Shown here: positions 1 to 6,084 of the stretch, in pieces
How the letters are laid out: each line of letters opens with the position of its first letter
Numbering within the stretch: the stretch's first letter is position 1
Source: Patescibacteria group bacterium
GTDB taxonomy: Bacteria; Patescibacteriota; Microgenomatia; Levybacterales; UBA12049
Assembly: GCA_023485715.1 (NCBI GenBank)
Contig: JAMCZG010000027.1
Location: 1-15,350 of the forward strand
DNA length: 15,350 bases
Reading direction: 5' to 3'
Notes under the pieces: generated by a model
What the model saw: only the letters and a program-made list of their open reading frames with translations
Databases searched by the model: none
What the model was told of the DNA's origin: nothing
Made by a program: the position numbers and the translations under genes

Positions 1-483
1 TGCGTTTACGTCTGTCGTGACTTTTGAAAATCTCCAGGTGTTGTTTTGCCAGCTGTTAAAAAGGAGAGAATTGAATTTATTCGCGTCGGGTCCTTCTGTT
101 TGCGGACTCGACAGAACAAGCGTGTTGTTGTTTGGGATAACGGTTGTGATATCAAGACCGTTAATGTTTGTCTGTGGCGCAGAAAGATACAAATCTAGCA
201 AAACATCGTCCCCCGGTTTTACGGAAAGAGTGGTAAGTGGAGAAGTTGTTCCGTGGAGGGTAAAATACAAAGACGCAGTTTCTCCGGCTGCCCTTTGCCG
301 TATATCAAAATATTGAGTTACGATCGCGGGTGTAACGATTATCAAAAGAAACCCCACAACGATGACGCCTTTTACAAACCTGTCTTGTTTTGAAAACCAA
401 TTCCATACTTTTTTCAGAGGGTTTTCTTTTTCCGCCTCTTTTTGGATGTGGTGCGGTGAGTTGTACGAGAGAATTTTGGCCAT
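1..483 (-). CDS. Membrane-anchored cohesin-like protein, N-terminal part (runs off window)
   Basis: The frame is open from the ATG at 481-483 to the window edge, 161 codons without a stop. Residues 1-36 are polar and probably cytoplasmic. Residues 38-54 are one hydrophobic helix ending VTPAI, followed by a QYFDIRQRA motif (57-65). From about residue 70 the chain is beta-rich and Asn/Thr-rich (VKPGDDVLLDLYL at 88-100, then NINGLDITTVIP), a pattern resembling the start of cohesin/CBM-like beta-sandwich domains of extracellular proteins. It lies 46 bp downstream of a dockerin gene in the same direction and shares that protein's anchor, so the two may interact or be alternative surface proteins. 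Cohesin is inferred from pattern only. The missing C-terminus may hold further domains. The anchor is certain; the cohesin fold is moderately likely. Confidence 0.75.
   Translation of the reverse strand, partial: MAKILSYNSPHHIQKEAEKENPLKKVWNWFSKQDRFVKGVIVVGFLLIIVTPAIVTQYFDIRQRAAGETASLYFTLHGTTSPLTTLSVKPGDDVLLDLYLSAPQTNINGLDITTVIPNNNTLVLSSPQTEGPDANKFNSLLFNSWQNNTWRFSKVTTDVNA
288..319. repeat. 32-bp perfect direct repeat, copy 1
   Basis: These 32 bp are identical to 1090-1121. They encode the juxtamembrane QYFDIRQRA motif in the cohesin-like gene. Flanking bases in the two genes have diverged although the protein stays similar, so the identity is local. Confidence 0.9.
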
Positions 484-491
484 CCGGATCT

Positions 492-521
492 ATTATTGTT
501 CCTAAAAAACCATAATGTCAA
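492..521 (-). promoter_or_regulatory. Promoter of the cohesin-like gene
   Basis: On the minus strand there is a perfect -35 TTGACA (516-521), an 18-bp spacer and a -10 AATAAT (492-497). The -10 ends 8 nt before the ATG, so the transcript would have almost no leader. No Shine-Dalgarno sequence is visible. The gene may also be read through from the dockerin gene. Confidence 0.55.
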
Positions 522-529
522 GTTCAGCC

Positions 530-1273
530 TTACTGACACAAAGAAACCCCGGATTTCATTGCCTGGTACCAGACGTTAAAGTCGAGAATATCAATAGCGC
601 CGTCTTTATTGATATCGGGATAAGTTGAGGATTGGACAGTTTGCGTAGAGAATGCTTGCTGCCAAATATTAAAGTCCTGAATTCCGACACAACCGTCGCG
701 ATTTACATCGGAAGGTGAAGGAATAGGTGTTGGAGTAAGTGTGTGGGTCGGTGTTGGTATTAATGTAGAAGTCGGAGAAGGGGTGGGTGTTTTTGTCGGC
801 GTAGGCGACGGGGTAAAGGTGGGGATTAAAATTTGCGTAGGCGTATTTGTAGGAGGAAACGTGGGTTTTGTTGTCGGAGTCGGCGTTATTCTTCTAGGTC
901 TTGGATTAACTACGTTAGTTGGTTTTGTTGTAGATGTTAAAGTAGGGATATCCCTGCGAGAAGATATTGTTTGCTCCTGATTTATAGTTTGAGGTGTCGC
1001 AGTTGGTGTTGGATTTACTAAATTAGAGCTGGGTGTAGAAATTGTGACCGACTCTGGAGGTGATGTTGGAGCGCTGCGGCCGTTATTTACTGCCCTTTGC
1101 CGTATATCAAAATATTGAGTTGTGATTGCTGGCGTTACGATAATTATCAAAATAAAAACAATTATCGTAAGCTTACTGAATTTATCCAAAGATAAAAAAA
1201 ACGACAACAGATCTTTTAGAAAATTTCCTTTTTTATTTTCCGAGGGCGTGTGGTAATTTTCGATTCTAACCAT
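530..1273 (-). CDS. Membrane-anchored dockerin protein with Pro/Thr-rich stalk
   Basis: 247 residues. Residues 1-33 are a polar N-terminus, 34-51 a membrane helix ending VTPAI, and 53-61 the QYFDIRQRA motif. Residues ~65-188 are a Pro/Thr/Ser-rich stalk with many PTPT and PSPT units. Residues 189-247 are a type I dockerin: two calcium loops, DVNRDGCVGIQD (189-200) and DINKDGAIDILD (220-231), each followed by a hydrophobic/aromatic helix start. The ligand positions 1, 3, 5 and 12 are acidic or Asn in both loops. Cys195 and Cys246 could form a disulfide clasp. Dockerins bind cohesins in cellulosomes and elsewhere; here the dockerin would be displayed outside the cell on a stalk. The gene lies 27 bp after the vWA gene and 46 bp before the cohesin-like gene. 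Start ATG at 1273; only a weak GGTAGAG-like site precedes it. Confidence 0.88.
   Translation of the reverse strand: MVRIENYHTPSENKKGNFLKDLLSFFLSLDKFSKLTIIVFILIIIVTPAITTQYFDIRQRAVNNGRSAPTSPPESVTISTPSSNLVNPTPTATPQTINQEQTISSRRDIPTLTSTTKPTNVVNPRPRRITPTPTTKPTFPPTNTPTQILIPTFTPSPTPTKTPTPSPTSTLIPTPTHTLTPTPIPSPSDVNRDGCVGIQDFNIWQQAFSTQTVQSSTYPDINKDGAIDILDFNVWYQAMKSGVSLCQ
1090..1121. repeat. 32-bp perfect direct repeat, copy 2
   Basis: Identical to 288-319. It encodes QYFDIRQRA in the dockerin gene, just after the membrane helix. Confidence 0.9.
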
Positions 1274-1300
1274 TTTCTCTACCCATATTAATCAAATTTA

Positions 1301-2146
1301 TTATTGGCAGATTTTTGCGGTTATCGCGTTCAGAAGCCCGTTTACCTCATCTGCGTTGTTTGCTTCGTAATAATTTTCTGGCTTAGAGGCGATACTTTTT
1401 AAAAGATTAGCGAGTTCCGGATCTTTTGCCTGATATGAATCATAAATACCAAGCGTAAATACGTTTACTCCTAGATCTTTTATTTGGTCTGCCGGGTTAG
1501 GATCAAAAATTCTGGGATCTTGATTTTGTCCCGCTGTGCCCCCGCACCCTATACCAGGACATGGAGCTCCGTCAGAGATAAAAATAAAATTAAATTTCCT
1601 GTCTTTGAATTCGGGTTTTGCTACAGCTTCCCGTAATTTTTCATAAGAGAAAGCAAGTGCGTCATGTGTTGGAGTAGCGCCATTTGCGCTTAGAGCGTTA
1701 ACCTTTTTCGGAATAATATTCTTAACATCTTTATAAAAGGAAATTGGGATATCGTCAGCTATTCCTAAACTATTAAATGACTGTATTCCAATAATCGAAC
1801 TGTCGTTAAATTTAGAAACCAATGATAAAACTGCTTCTTTGAGCCTGTTTATTTTTGTTTGTTTGGATGGAGTGAGACTTCCCATCGAACCGGATCTGTC
1901 CAGAAGCAGGTCAACGGTTATTGTTTTTAAACAATCTTTAAATTTAACGGTTTGGAGCTGAAGAGTATTTGTGCCGTCTGTAGATTGACCGCCGACTACA
2001 ACGCTTTCTCCTGCCTTTGGATTAAGGCTTTCTTCGGATACTTTTGGAAAAATACCATCGGCAAAAAAAACTGCTGAAATAAACAGGATAATAAGTAAAA
2101 GAACGAGCATTAATCCGCCCCTTCCGGATTGGCTTGTTTTGTACAT
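1301..2146 (-). CDS. Membrane-anchored von Willebrand factor A (vWA) domain protein
   Basis: 281 residues. A short basic N-terminus precedes a membrane helix at about 11-29, then an extracellular stem (30-70) containing a DGTNTLQLQTVKF-like segment. The vWA domain spans about 75-280 and has a complete metal-ion-dependent adhesion site: D83-x-S85-x-S87 in DRSGSMGS, T158 in GATPT, and D182 in ISDGAP. vWA domains of this kind bind protein ligands through the metal ion, so an adhesion or surface-assembly role is likely; the ligand is unknown. The N-terminal helix plus stem resembles that of the KPVIYLYP protein at 2778-3854. The gene heads a same-strand set with the dockerin and cohesin-like genes (27 and 46 bp gaps). 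Start ATG at 2146, placed 6 nt after a -10 box. The N-terminus weakly recalls TadG-like proteins, but I do not call it that. Confidence 0.88.
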   Translation of the reverse strand: MYKTSQSGRGGLMLVLLLIILFISAVFFADGIFPKVSEESLNPKAGESVVVGGQSTDGTNTLQLQTVKFKDCLKTITVDLLLDRSGSMGSLTPSKQTKINRLKEAVLSLVSKFNDSSIIGIQSFNSLGIADDIPISFYKDVKNIIPKKVNALSANGATPTHDALAFSYEKLREAVAKPEFKDRKFNFIFISDGAPCPGIGCGGTAGQNQDPRIFDPNPADQIKDLGVNVFTLGIYDSYQAKDPELANLLKSIASKPENYYEANNADEVNGLLNAITAKICQ

Positions 2147-2152
2147 AAATTT

Positions 2153-2181
2153 ATCGTAATTTTTTTGGATAATATTGTCAA
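2153..2181 (-). promoter_or_regulatory. Promoter of the vWA gene (leaderless start)
   Basis: On the minus strand: TTGACA (2176-2181), a 17-bp spacer, TACGAT (2153-2158), then 6 nt to the ATG at 2146. Transcription should start at or next to the A of ATG. The -35 lies in a palindrome shared with the divergent promoter. Confidence 0.7.
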
Positions 2182-2184
2182 CAT

Positions 2185-2213
2185 TTGACAGGATTATCTC
2201 CGGATGAAATACT
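2185..2213 (+). promoter_or_regulatory. Promoter of the PsbP-like gene (leaderless start)
   Basis: TTGACA (2185-2190), a 17-bp spacer, AATACT (2208-2213), then 7 nt to the ATG at 2221. The -35 is 3 bp from the -35 of the divergent vWA promoter, together forming the palindrome TGTCAACATTTGACA (2176-2190). Confidence 0.6.
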
Positions 2214-2220
2214 TTTACTG

Positions 2221-2784
2221 ATGGTAAATAATTGGCGGAAAATTTTGATTATAGTTTTTGTCGCGGGAGTTTTAGTATATGGAGTCATCTTTTATTTTTG
2301 GATTCAAAACGCCGTTGTAGATTCGAATACTAAAAAAAATAACGCAGATATTCCCGTAGCATCCGATTGGGAAACTTACGGATCCGATCTATTAAAAATT
2401 GATTATCCTCCGGACTGGAAAGTAGAATCAATTCCTGTTGTCGGAGGGTCAATGATTATGATAAAACCTTCTTCTTTGGGAAAAGAAGAGTATTTACCTA
2501 GTTTTAGTTTGGGGATAAGTAAAAATAACGGAGACTTAGCAGAAAGACAACAAATATTCGAACAATTGAATTTTCAAAAAGAATATATTAATTATCAAGG
2601 AACTCAAGTACCGAAATTTTCGGGAGCAGTAAATTTAAGAGGTAAAAAAACACGCGAGTCGGTTATCTTCATAGAAAAAACAAACAGTATTTACTTAATA
2701 AAATACCAATATGAGGGGGAAGCTTTAAATCCGGAACTGGAAGAAAAATTCCGGCAGATATTCGAATCGCTAAAGATTTATTGA
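2221..2784 (+). CDS. Single-pass membrane protein with PsbP-like extracellular domain
   Basis: 187 residues from ATG 2221. A TTG at 2185 in the same frame would add 12 residues, but it coincides with the -35 TTGACA and is not favoured. A short basic N-terminus precedes a membrane helix at about 8-28. The rest is predicted extracellular. It begins with a WETYGSDLLKIDYPPDWKVE-like block, the pattern seen at the start of PsbP/DUF1795-type domains of prokaryotic lipoproteins and membrane proteins. It ends with the amphipathic FRQIFESLKI seen at the end of such domains. The function of these domains outside photosystem II is mostly unknown. It is divergent from the vWA gene and its 3' end overlaps the KPVIYLYP gene by 7 bp tail to tail, with no terminator between. 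Family assignment is by pattern. Confidence 0.75.
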   Translation: MVNNWRKILIIVFVAGVLVYGVIFYFWIQNAVVDSNTKKNNADIPVASDWETYGSDLLKIDYPPDWKVESIPVVGGSMIMIKPSSLGKEEYLPSFSLGISKNNGDLAERQQIFEQLNFQKEYINYQGTQVPKFSGAVNLRGKKTRESVIFIEKTNSIYLIKYQYEGEALNPELEEKFRQIFESLKIY

Positions 2785-3854
2785 TAATCTATTGTCCCGC
2801 CCCACTCAACTTCCACAAACCCGATTCTTTTTGGAGGTTGGTCGGGAAGGATAAGAGGGGAAACAGAAATAGGATTGTTTAAAGGCTTAAAATAAGCTAA
2901 AAATTCGATTCTTGTATCGGGTTCGGGTTGGATTATTATTCTGTCTACTCTGTCTTTCTCGTCTTTATCGATCAGAGAAAAAAGGACATAGGGAGAATTA
3001 TATTCAGACATTTTTCCGACCCAGAAATCCAGAAATTCCTCTTTTTCATTTTTAATCAGTCCTATTTTTGTTAAAATTTTATCGAGTTCAAATCTTAAAT
3101 TTTCAGTTTTTATAACAAAACCGTTTTTTGGGGGCCTCACGTCATCTAAAGATGCTTCATAAAACAATTCTTTATACTCTTTTCCTTTATAAATTAATTT
3201 TCCGTCGGGATATGCCCTTACATTTTTCCAGCCGTTTTCGTAAAGGGGGTCGCTTACAACTACTTTTCCCGTAACCAAAACTTCGACATTAACGAGAGTT
3301 TCTTTTGTCGGATATAAATAGATAACCGGTTTTAGTTCACACCACGGCTGGCAGTCCTCGGGTTTTGCGTGTGGAGGACAATTCGGGATTAAATCTGTTT
3401 CGTTATTAAATTCACAAATTGGTGTCCAGAAGCCCGTTTCGGTTCTACATTTATACGCATTAATTTCTCCCGGAGGACATACACAGTCGGGGATCGGTTT
3501 TGCAGCGTGCATGGGACAGGTATCGCCGGGTTTAAGATTGGACGTTGGAGTAGGTATTCTTGTTGGCGTTGGGGTTAGGGGTGTATTGGTCGGAGCAGGA
3601 GTACTCGGTTCTATTGTGGGTATAATCGTAATCCCTTGAGTGGGAGAGACTGATTCAGCAGCGAGTTTAAGAGAGCCGAGTTGGAGATCTTGATTACCAT
3701 CTGATACCTGTTCTCCAACAATACTGGCCGGATCACCGATTAAATTTTTAGAAGATATTTGCGGACGGACTCCGCTTACTAGCCACGCGCTTGCGACGAT
3801 CAATACGACAATTAAAACCAGGATCATCATCGACCCTTTTTCGGTTTTTTTCAT
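2778..3854 (-). CDS. Membrane-anchored Cys-rich protein with KPVIYLYP domain
   Basis: 358 residues. A membrane helix lies at about 9-28, then a stem (30-65) with a SDGNQDLQLGSLKL segment like the vWA protein's stem. A Pro/Thr stalk (70-108) follows, then a region with eight cysteines (113, 124, 126, 136, 147, 159, 168, 172), likely disulfide-bonded outside the cell. From residue 175 comes KPVIYLYP and about 180 residues of beta-rich sequence, ending in a conserved-looking GFVEVEWGG. I know KPVIYLYP as a recurring signature in exported CPR proteins with no established function. The start ATG at 3854 follows a promoter with a perfect -35. Extracellular, anchored location is well supported; function is not known. 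Confidence 0.85.
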   Translation of the reverse strand: MKKTEKGSMMILVLIVVLIVASAWLVSGVRPQISSKNLIGDPASIVGEQVSDGNQDLQLGSLKLAAESVSPTQGITIIPTIEPSTPAPTNTPLTPTPTRIPTPTSNLKPGDTCPMHAAKPIPDCVCPPGEINAYKCRTETGFWTPICEFNNETDLIPNCPPHAKPEDCQPWCELKPVIYLYPTKETLVNVEVLVTGKVVVSDPLYENGWKNVRAYPDGKLIYKGKEYKELFYEASLDDVRPPKNGFVIKTENLRFELDKILTKIGLIKNEKEEFLDFWVGKMSEYNSPYVLFSLIDKDEKDRVDRIIIQPEPDTRIEFLAYFKPLNNPISVSPLILPDQPPKRIGFVEVEWGGTIDYQ

Positions 3855-3868
3855 TTTTTTCTTTGTTT

Positions 3869-3898
3869 ATCGTATCTTTTAACGTGTTTCTTTGTCAA
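3869..3898 (-). promoter_or_regulatory. Promoter of the KPVIYLYP-domain gene
   Basis: On the minus strand: TTGACA (3893-3898), an 18-bp spacer, TACGAT (3869-3874), then 14 nt to the ATG. The expected leader is about 7 nt. The same TACGAT -10 is used by the vWA gene, so the two surface genes may be controlled alike. Confidence 0.55.
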
Positions 3899-3923
3899 CT
3901 AAACTTCGGGAAACTGCCGCGTG

Positions 3924-4048
3924 TTGCGAGTGACGCTCAGCAGTTATAGTCAAATTATAAATTTCTCAACTTCGCTAAGTGAAAATCGACACCAGAACCA
4001 AAACAATATTTATAGAAAATTAAACGTCGATTTTCAGTTCACTCGCAA
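3924..4048 (+). repeat. Structured repeat element, copy A (possible ncRNA or cruciform)
   Basis: This fills most of the gap between the KPVIYLYP gene and the rpsB promoter. Outer helix P1: TTGCGAGTGA (3924-3933) pairs with TCACTCGCAA (4039-4048), 10 bp. Inner helix P2: TGAAAATCGAC (3980-3990) pairs with GTCGATTTTCA (4026-4036), 11 bp, closing a 35-nt loop. P1 and P2 are joined by GT on the 3' side and by 46 nt on the 5' side, which starts CGCTCA and ends TTCGCTAAG. A diverged copy with the same layout lies at 12717-12850. No plus-strand promoter is evident upstream and no U-run follows, so it is not an intrinsic terminator. Strand is arbitrary: I cannot tell which strand, if any, is transcribed. 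Confidence 0.75.
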
Positions 4049-4126
4049 ACGGACAGTCTCCCTCTCAAAAATTTTGTTCACTCACTTTCTTTGTCATCAA
4101 TTCCTTCGAAAAAGTAAATTTCTCGC

Positions 4127-4155
4127 TTGTGAATTTAGATTTATTTTGCTATAAT
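4127..4155 (+). promoter_or_regulatory. Promoter of the rpsB-tsf-frr operon
   Basis: TTGTGA (4127-4132), a 17-bp spacer and a perfect TATAAT (4150-4155). Transcription should begin near 4162, giving a leader of about 70 nt, unlike the leaderless genes around it. Confidence 0.75.
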
Positions 4156-4170
4156 GGCAAGTATTACACA

Positions 4171-4220
4171 CACTCTTAATTTTTAATCCTCGAATTTAAA
4201 AATTCGAAGAAGAGTGGAGG
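4171..4220 (+). promoter_or_regulatory. rpsB leader fold and Shine-Dalgarno sequence
   Basis: In the predicted leader, CACTCTT (4171-4177) can pair with AAGAGTG (4210-4216). It encloses a hairpin TCGAATTT (4190-4197)/AAATTCGA (4200-4207). The outer helix runs into GGAGG (4216-4220), the Shine-Dalgarno sequence for the ATG at 4232, so folding could limit ribosome access. S2 is known to repress rpsB-tsf through the leader in E. coli; a similar role here is inference. Confidence 0.45.
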
Positions 4221-4231
4221 AAAAAAGGATT

Positions 4232-5071
4232 ATGAAGCAAGTAACACTCGAGCAACTTTTAGAGGCAGGATGTCATTTTGGACACGAGGTCACGCGCCAA
4301 AATCCAAAAGCGCGCGAATTTATATTCGAAGCCCGCGACAATATCCACATTATAAATTTGGAAAAAACAAAAGAAGGACTTGATGAGGCTGCTGCTTTTA
4401 TCCGTGATCTGGCTTCAAAAAACGGTACGCTTATTGTTGTCGGCACAAAAAGGCAGGCCCGCGCAATCGTCGAAAAAGAAGTAAAACGCGCAAAAGATTC
4501 TGTAAAAAAAGAACTGGAAAATAATATTTTTTATATCACAAACCGCTGGATCGGCGGAATTTTAACTAATTTTTCCGAGGTCACAAAAAACTTTAAAAAA
4601 TTAAAAGAAACAACAGCGCTTCTTCAAAATCCCGAAAGTAAAGCTAAATATACAAAAAAAGAAATCGGGCTTTTCGATAAGGAGAGAGGGAAACTCGAAA
4701 GTTTTTACGGCGGAGTAGCAGATCTAAAAAAAATTCCGGACGCTTTGTTTATTGTAGATACCCATTTGGAAGACTTAGCAGTTAAAGAGGCCTTAAAAAT
4801 GGGGGTTCAAACAGTCGGAATCGTCGACACAAATGCAGATCCTCTGGTTGTGGACTATCCGGTTCCGGCAAACGACGACGCGGTCGGCTCCATCGAGCTT
4901 ATCGTTTCGCATATAATCGATAATTGGATCGAAGGGAAAAACAACCCGGAGAAGAAAGAAGAGAACGCTGAAGAAAAAGAGCCGGAAAAAGAAGTTCAAC
5001 CAAAGGTTCAGAAAAAAGAAAAACCTGTTAAAAAAGAAATAAAAGCTAAATCTAAAAAGACTAAAAAATAA
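4232..5071 (+). CDS. rpsB: 30S ribosomal protein S2
   Basis: 279 residues from ATG 4232, preceded by GGAGG and AAGGA. A GTG at 4214 would extend the frame but lies inside the Shine-Dalgarno region and is rejected. Family features are clear: LLEAGCHFGHEVTRQNPK at the N-terminus, IHIINLEKT, VGTKRQA, ITNRWIGGILTNF, and the C-terminal block PDALFIVDTHLEDLAVKEALKMG to TNADP and DDAVGSI. S2 binds the 30S head-body junction late in assembly and is needed with S1 for mRNA binding where S1 exists. The last ~44 residues are an added Lys/Glu-rich tail ending KSKKTKK, probably disordered and RNA-binding. It is first in the operon with tsf, which starts 1 nt after its stop. Confidence 0.98.
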   Translation: MKQVTLEQLLEAGCHFGHEVTRQNPKAREFIFEARDNIHIINLEKTKEGLDEAAAFIRDLASKNGTLIVVGTKRQARAIVEKEVKRAKDSVKKELENNIFYITNRWIGGILTNFSEVTKNFKKLKETTALLQNPESKAKYTKKEIGLFDKERGKLESFYGGVADLKKIPDALFIVDTHLEDLAVKEALKMGVQTVGIVDTNADPLVVDYPVPANDDAVGSIELIVSHIIDNWIEGKNNPEKKEENAEEKEPEKEVQPKVQKKEKPVKKEIKAKSKKTKK

Positions 5072-5072
5072 A

Positions 5073-5522
5073 ATGAAAGCTTCAATCGAAGAAATTAAAC
5101 AATTACGGGAAGAAACCCAGGCTTCGATCGCAGACTGCAGAAAAGCCCTCGAGGAATCAAAGGATTATAAGGATGCGATCGGGTGGCTTAGAAAACACGG
5201 GATCGAAAAAGCCGAAAAAAAGGCCGAGCGAAAAACCGGCGCTGGACTAGTGGAATCCTATATTCATCAGAACGGAAAGGTCGGGGTATTGGTGTCGGTT
5301 CTTTGCGAGACCGATTTTGTTGCGAGAACTGACGAATTTAAAAATTTAGCCCACGAAGTTGCGATGCAGATCGCGGCGATGACCCCCAAAAATGTTGAAA
5401 CGCTTCTAAAACAAGAGTATATTAGAGATAACGGGCGAACGATTCAGGATTTAATTAAAGAGATGATCGGCAAAGTCGGAGAAAATATTGTAATAAAAGA
5501 ATTTCAGCGATTTGAGATATAG
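5073..5522 (+). CDS. tsf: Elongation factor Ts, short form
   Basis: 149 residues, about half the length of E. coli EF-Ts. The N-terminal UBA-like helices (1-50) include the IKQLREETQASIADCRKAL block, which binds the EF-Tu G domain. The catalytic core motif is TDFVA at 80-84, whose Asp-Phe pair displaces Mg2+ from EF-Tu-GDP. The first core subdomain follows, but the second core subdomain and coiled coil are missing, as in other short EF-Ts proteins. It exchanges GDP for GTP on EF-Tu. The gene starts 1 nt after rpsB with no Shine-Dalgarno of its own, so translation is probably coupled; its TAG stop is followed directly by the frr ATG. The C-terminal IGENIVIKEF-like end is intact, so this is not a truncation by frameshift. 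Confidence 0.97.
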   Translation: MKASIEEIKQLREETQASIADCRKALEESKDYKDAIGWLRKHGIEKAEKKAERKTGAGLVESYIHQNGKVGVLVSVLCETDFVARTDEFKNLAHEVAMQIAAMTPKNVETLLKQEYIRDNGRTIQDLIKEMIGKVGENIVIKEFQRFEI

Positions 5523-6083
5523 ATGGATCAATTAATTTCGGAAGCAAGGGCTAAAATGCAAAAAGTCCTCGAGGTCTTAAAAAACGACCTTTCAACTGTT
5601 AGAACGGGCCGCGCTATGCCATCCCTTGTTGAAAATATTGTTATCGGCGCTTACGGCGGAACCCAAAAGCTCAAAGTAATGGAGCTTGCGACGGTTGTTG
5701 CATCTGACACTCAGACTTTAGTTATAAGCCCTTTCGACGGATCGATCATCGGAGAAATCAATAAAGGGATTATGGAGGCAAATGTGGGATTAACTCCCGT
5801 GAACGACGGACAGGTTATTCGGATTTCGATTCCGCCATTATCAGAAGAAAGAAGAAAAGAATTAATCCATTTAATGGGACAAAAGCTCGAAAACGGAAGG
5901 ATAATGGTGCGGCAAGTCCGACACGAAGTGATGAACGATATTAAAAAACAGTATAACGATAAAACGATCGCAGAAGACGATATGCTGCATCTGGAAAAGG
6001 AAATCCAAAAACTGACCGATGAAATGATGTCAGAAATAAAATCGATGGGGGAGAAAAAAGAAACAGAATTAATGCAGATTTAA
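5523..6083 (+). CDS. frr: Ribosome recycling factor
   Basis: 186 residues, the normal length. The three-helix-bundle signatures are present: the N-terminal MQKVLEVLKNDLSTVRTGRA, the domain II segment around VISPFDGSIIGEINKGIM, and the C-terminal RISIPPLSEERRKELIHLMGQ followed by RHEVMNDIKK. RRF works with EF-G to split post-termination ribosomes. The ATG directly abuts the tsf stop. In many bacteria the order is rpsB-tsf-pyrH-frr; pyrH is absent here. The 3' end is 1 nt from the stop of the opposing orphan gene, with no terminator between them. Confidence 0.98.
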   Translation: MDQLISEARAKMQKVLEVLKNDLSTVRTGRAMPSLVENIVIGAYGGTQKLKVMELATVVASDTQTLVISPFDGSIIGEINKGIMEANVGLTPVNDGQVIRISIPPLSEERRKELIHLMGQKLENGRIMVRQVRHEVMNDIKKQYNDKTIAEDDMLHLEKEIQKLTDEMMSEIKSMGEKKETELMQI

Positions 6084-6084
6084 T

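Noticed and set aside
17..316. Plus-strand reading frame of 99 codons
   Set aside because: The minus strand here encodes the anchored cohesin-like protein, whose anchor matches its neighbour; the plus-strand frame shows no domain or start site.
741..980. Plus-strand Val/Gly-rich reading frame
   Set aside because: It is the antisense image of the Pro/Thr stalk of the dockerin gene and has no start signal.
2185..2220. TTG start for the PsbP-like gene
   Set aside because: The TTG is part of a perfect -35 TTGACA. The in-frame ATG at 2221 is at leaderless distance from the -10 and gives a normal membrane-anchor N-terminus.
3892..3920. Plus-strand promoter for element A starting at TTGTCA
   Set aside because: The position 17 bp downstream reads TGCCGC, not a -10. 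TTGTCA is explained as the complement of the -35 of the minus-strand gene. Copy B also lacks a -10 at this place.
3921..4154. Plus-strand reading frame of 77 codons before rpsB
   Set aside because: It coincides with structured element A and runs through the rpsB promoter; the protein is low-complexity with no recognisable features.
4190..4207. Hairpin before rpsB as an intrinsic terminator
   Set aside because: The stem is AT-rich and no U-run follows; it lies inside the predicted rpsB leader.
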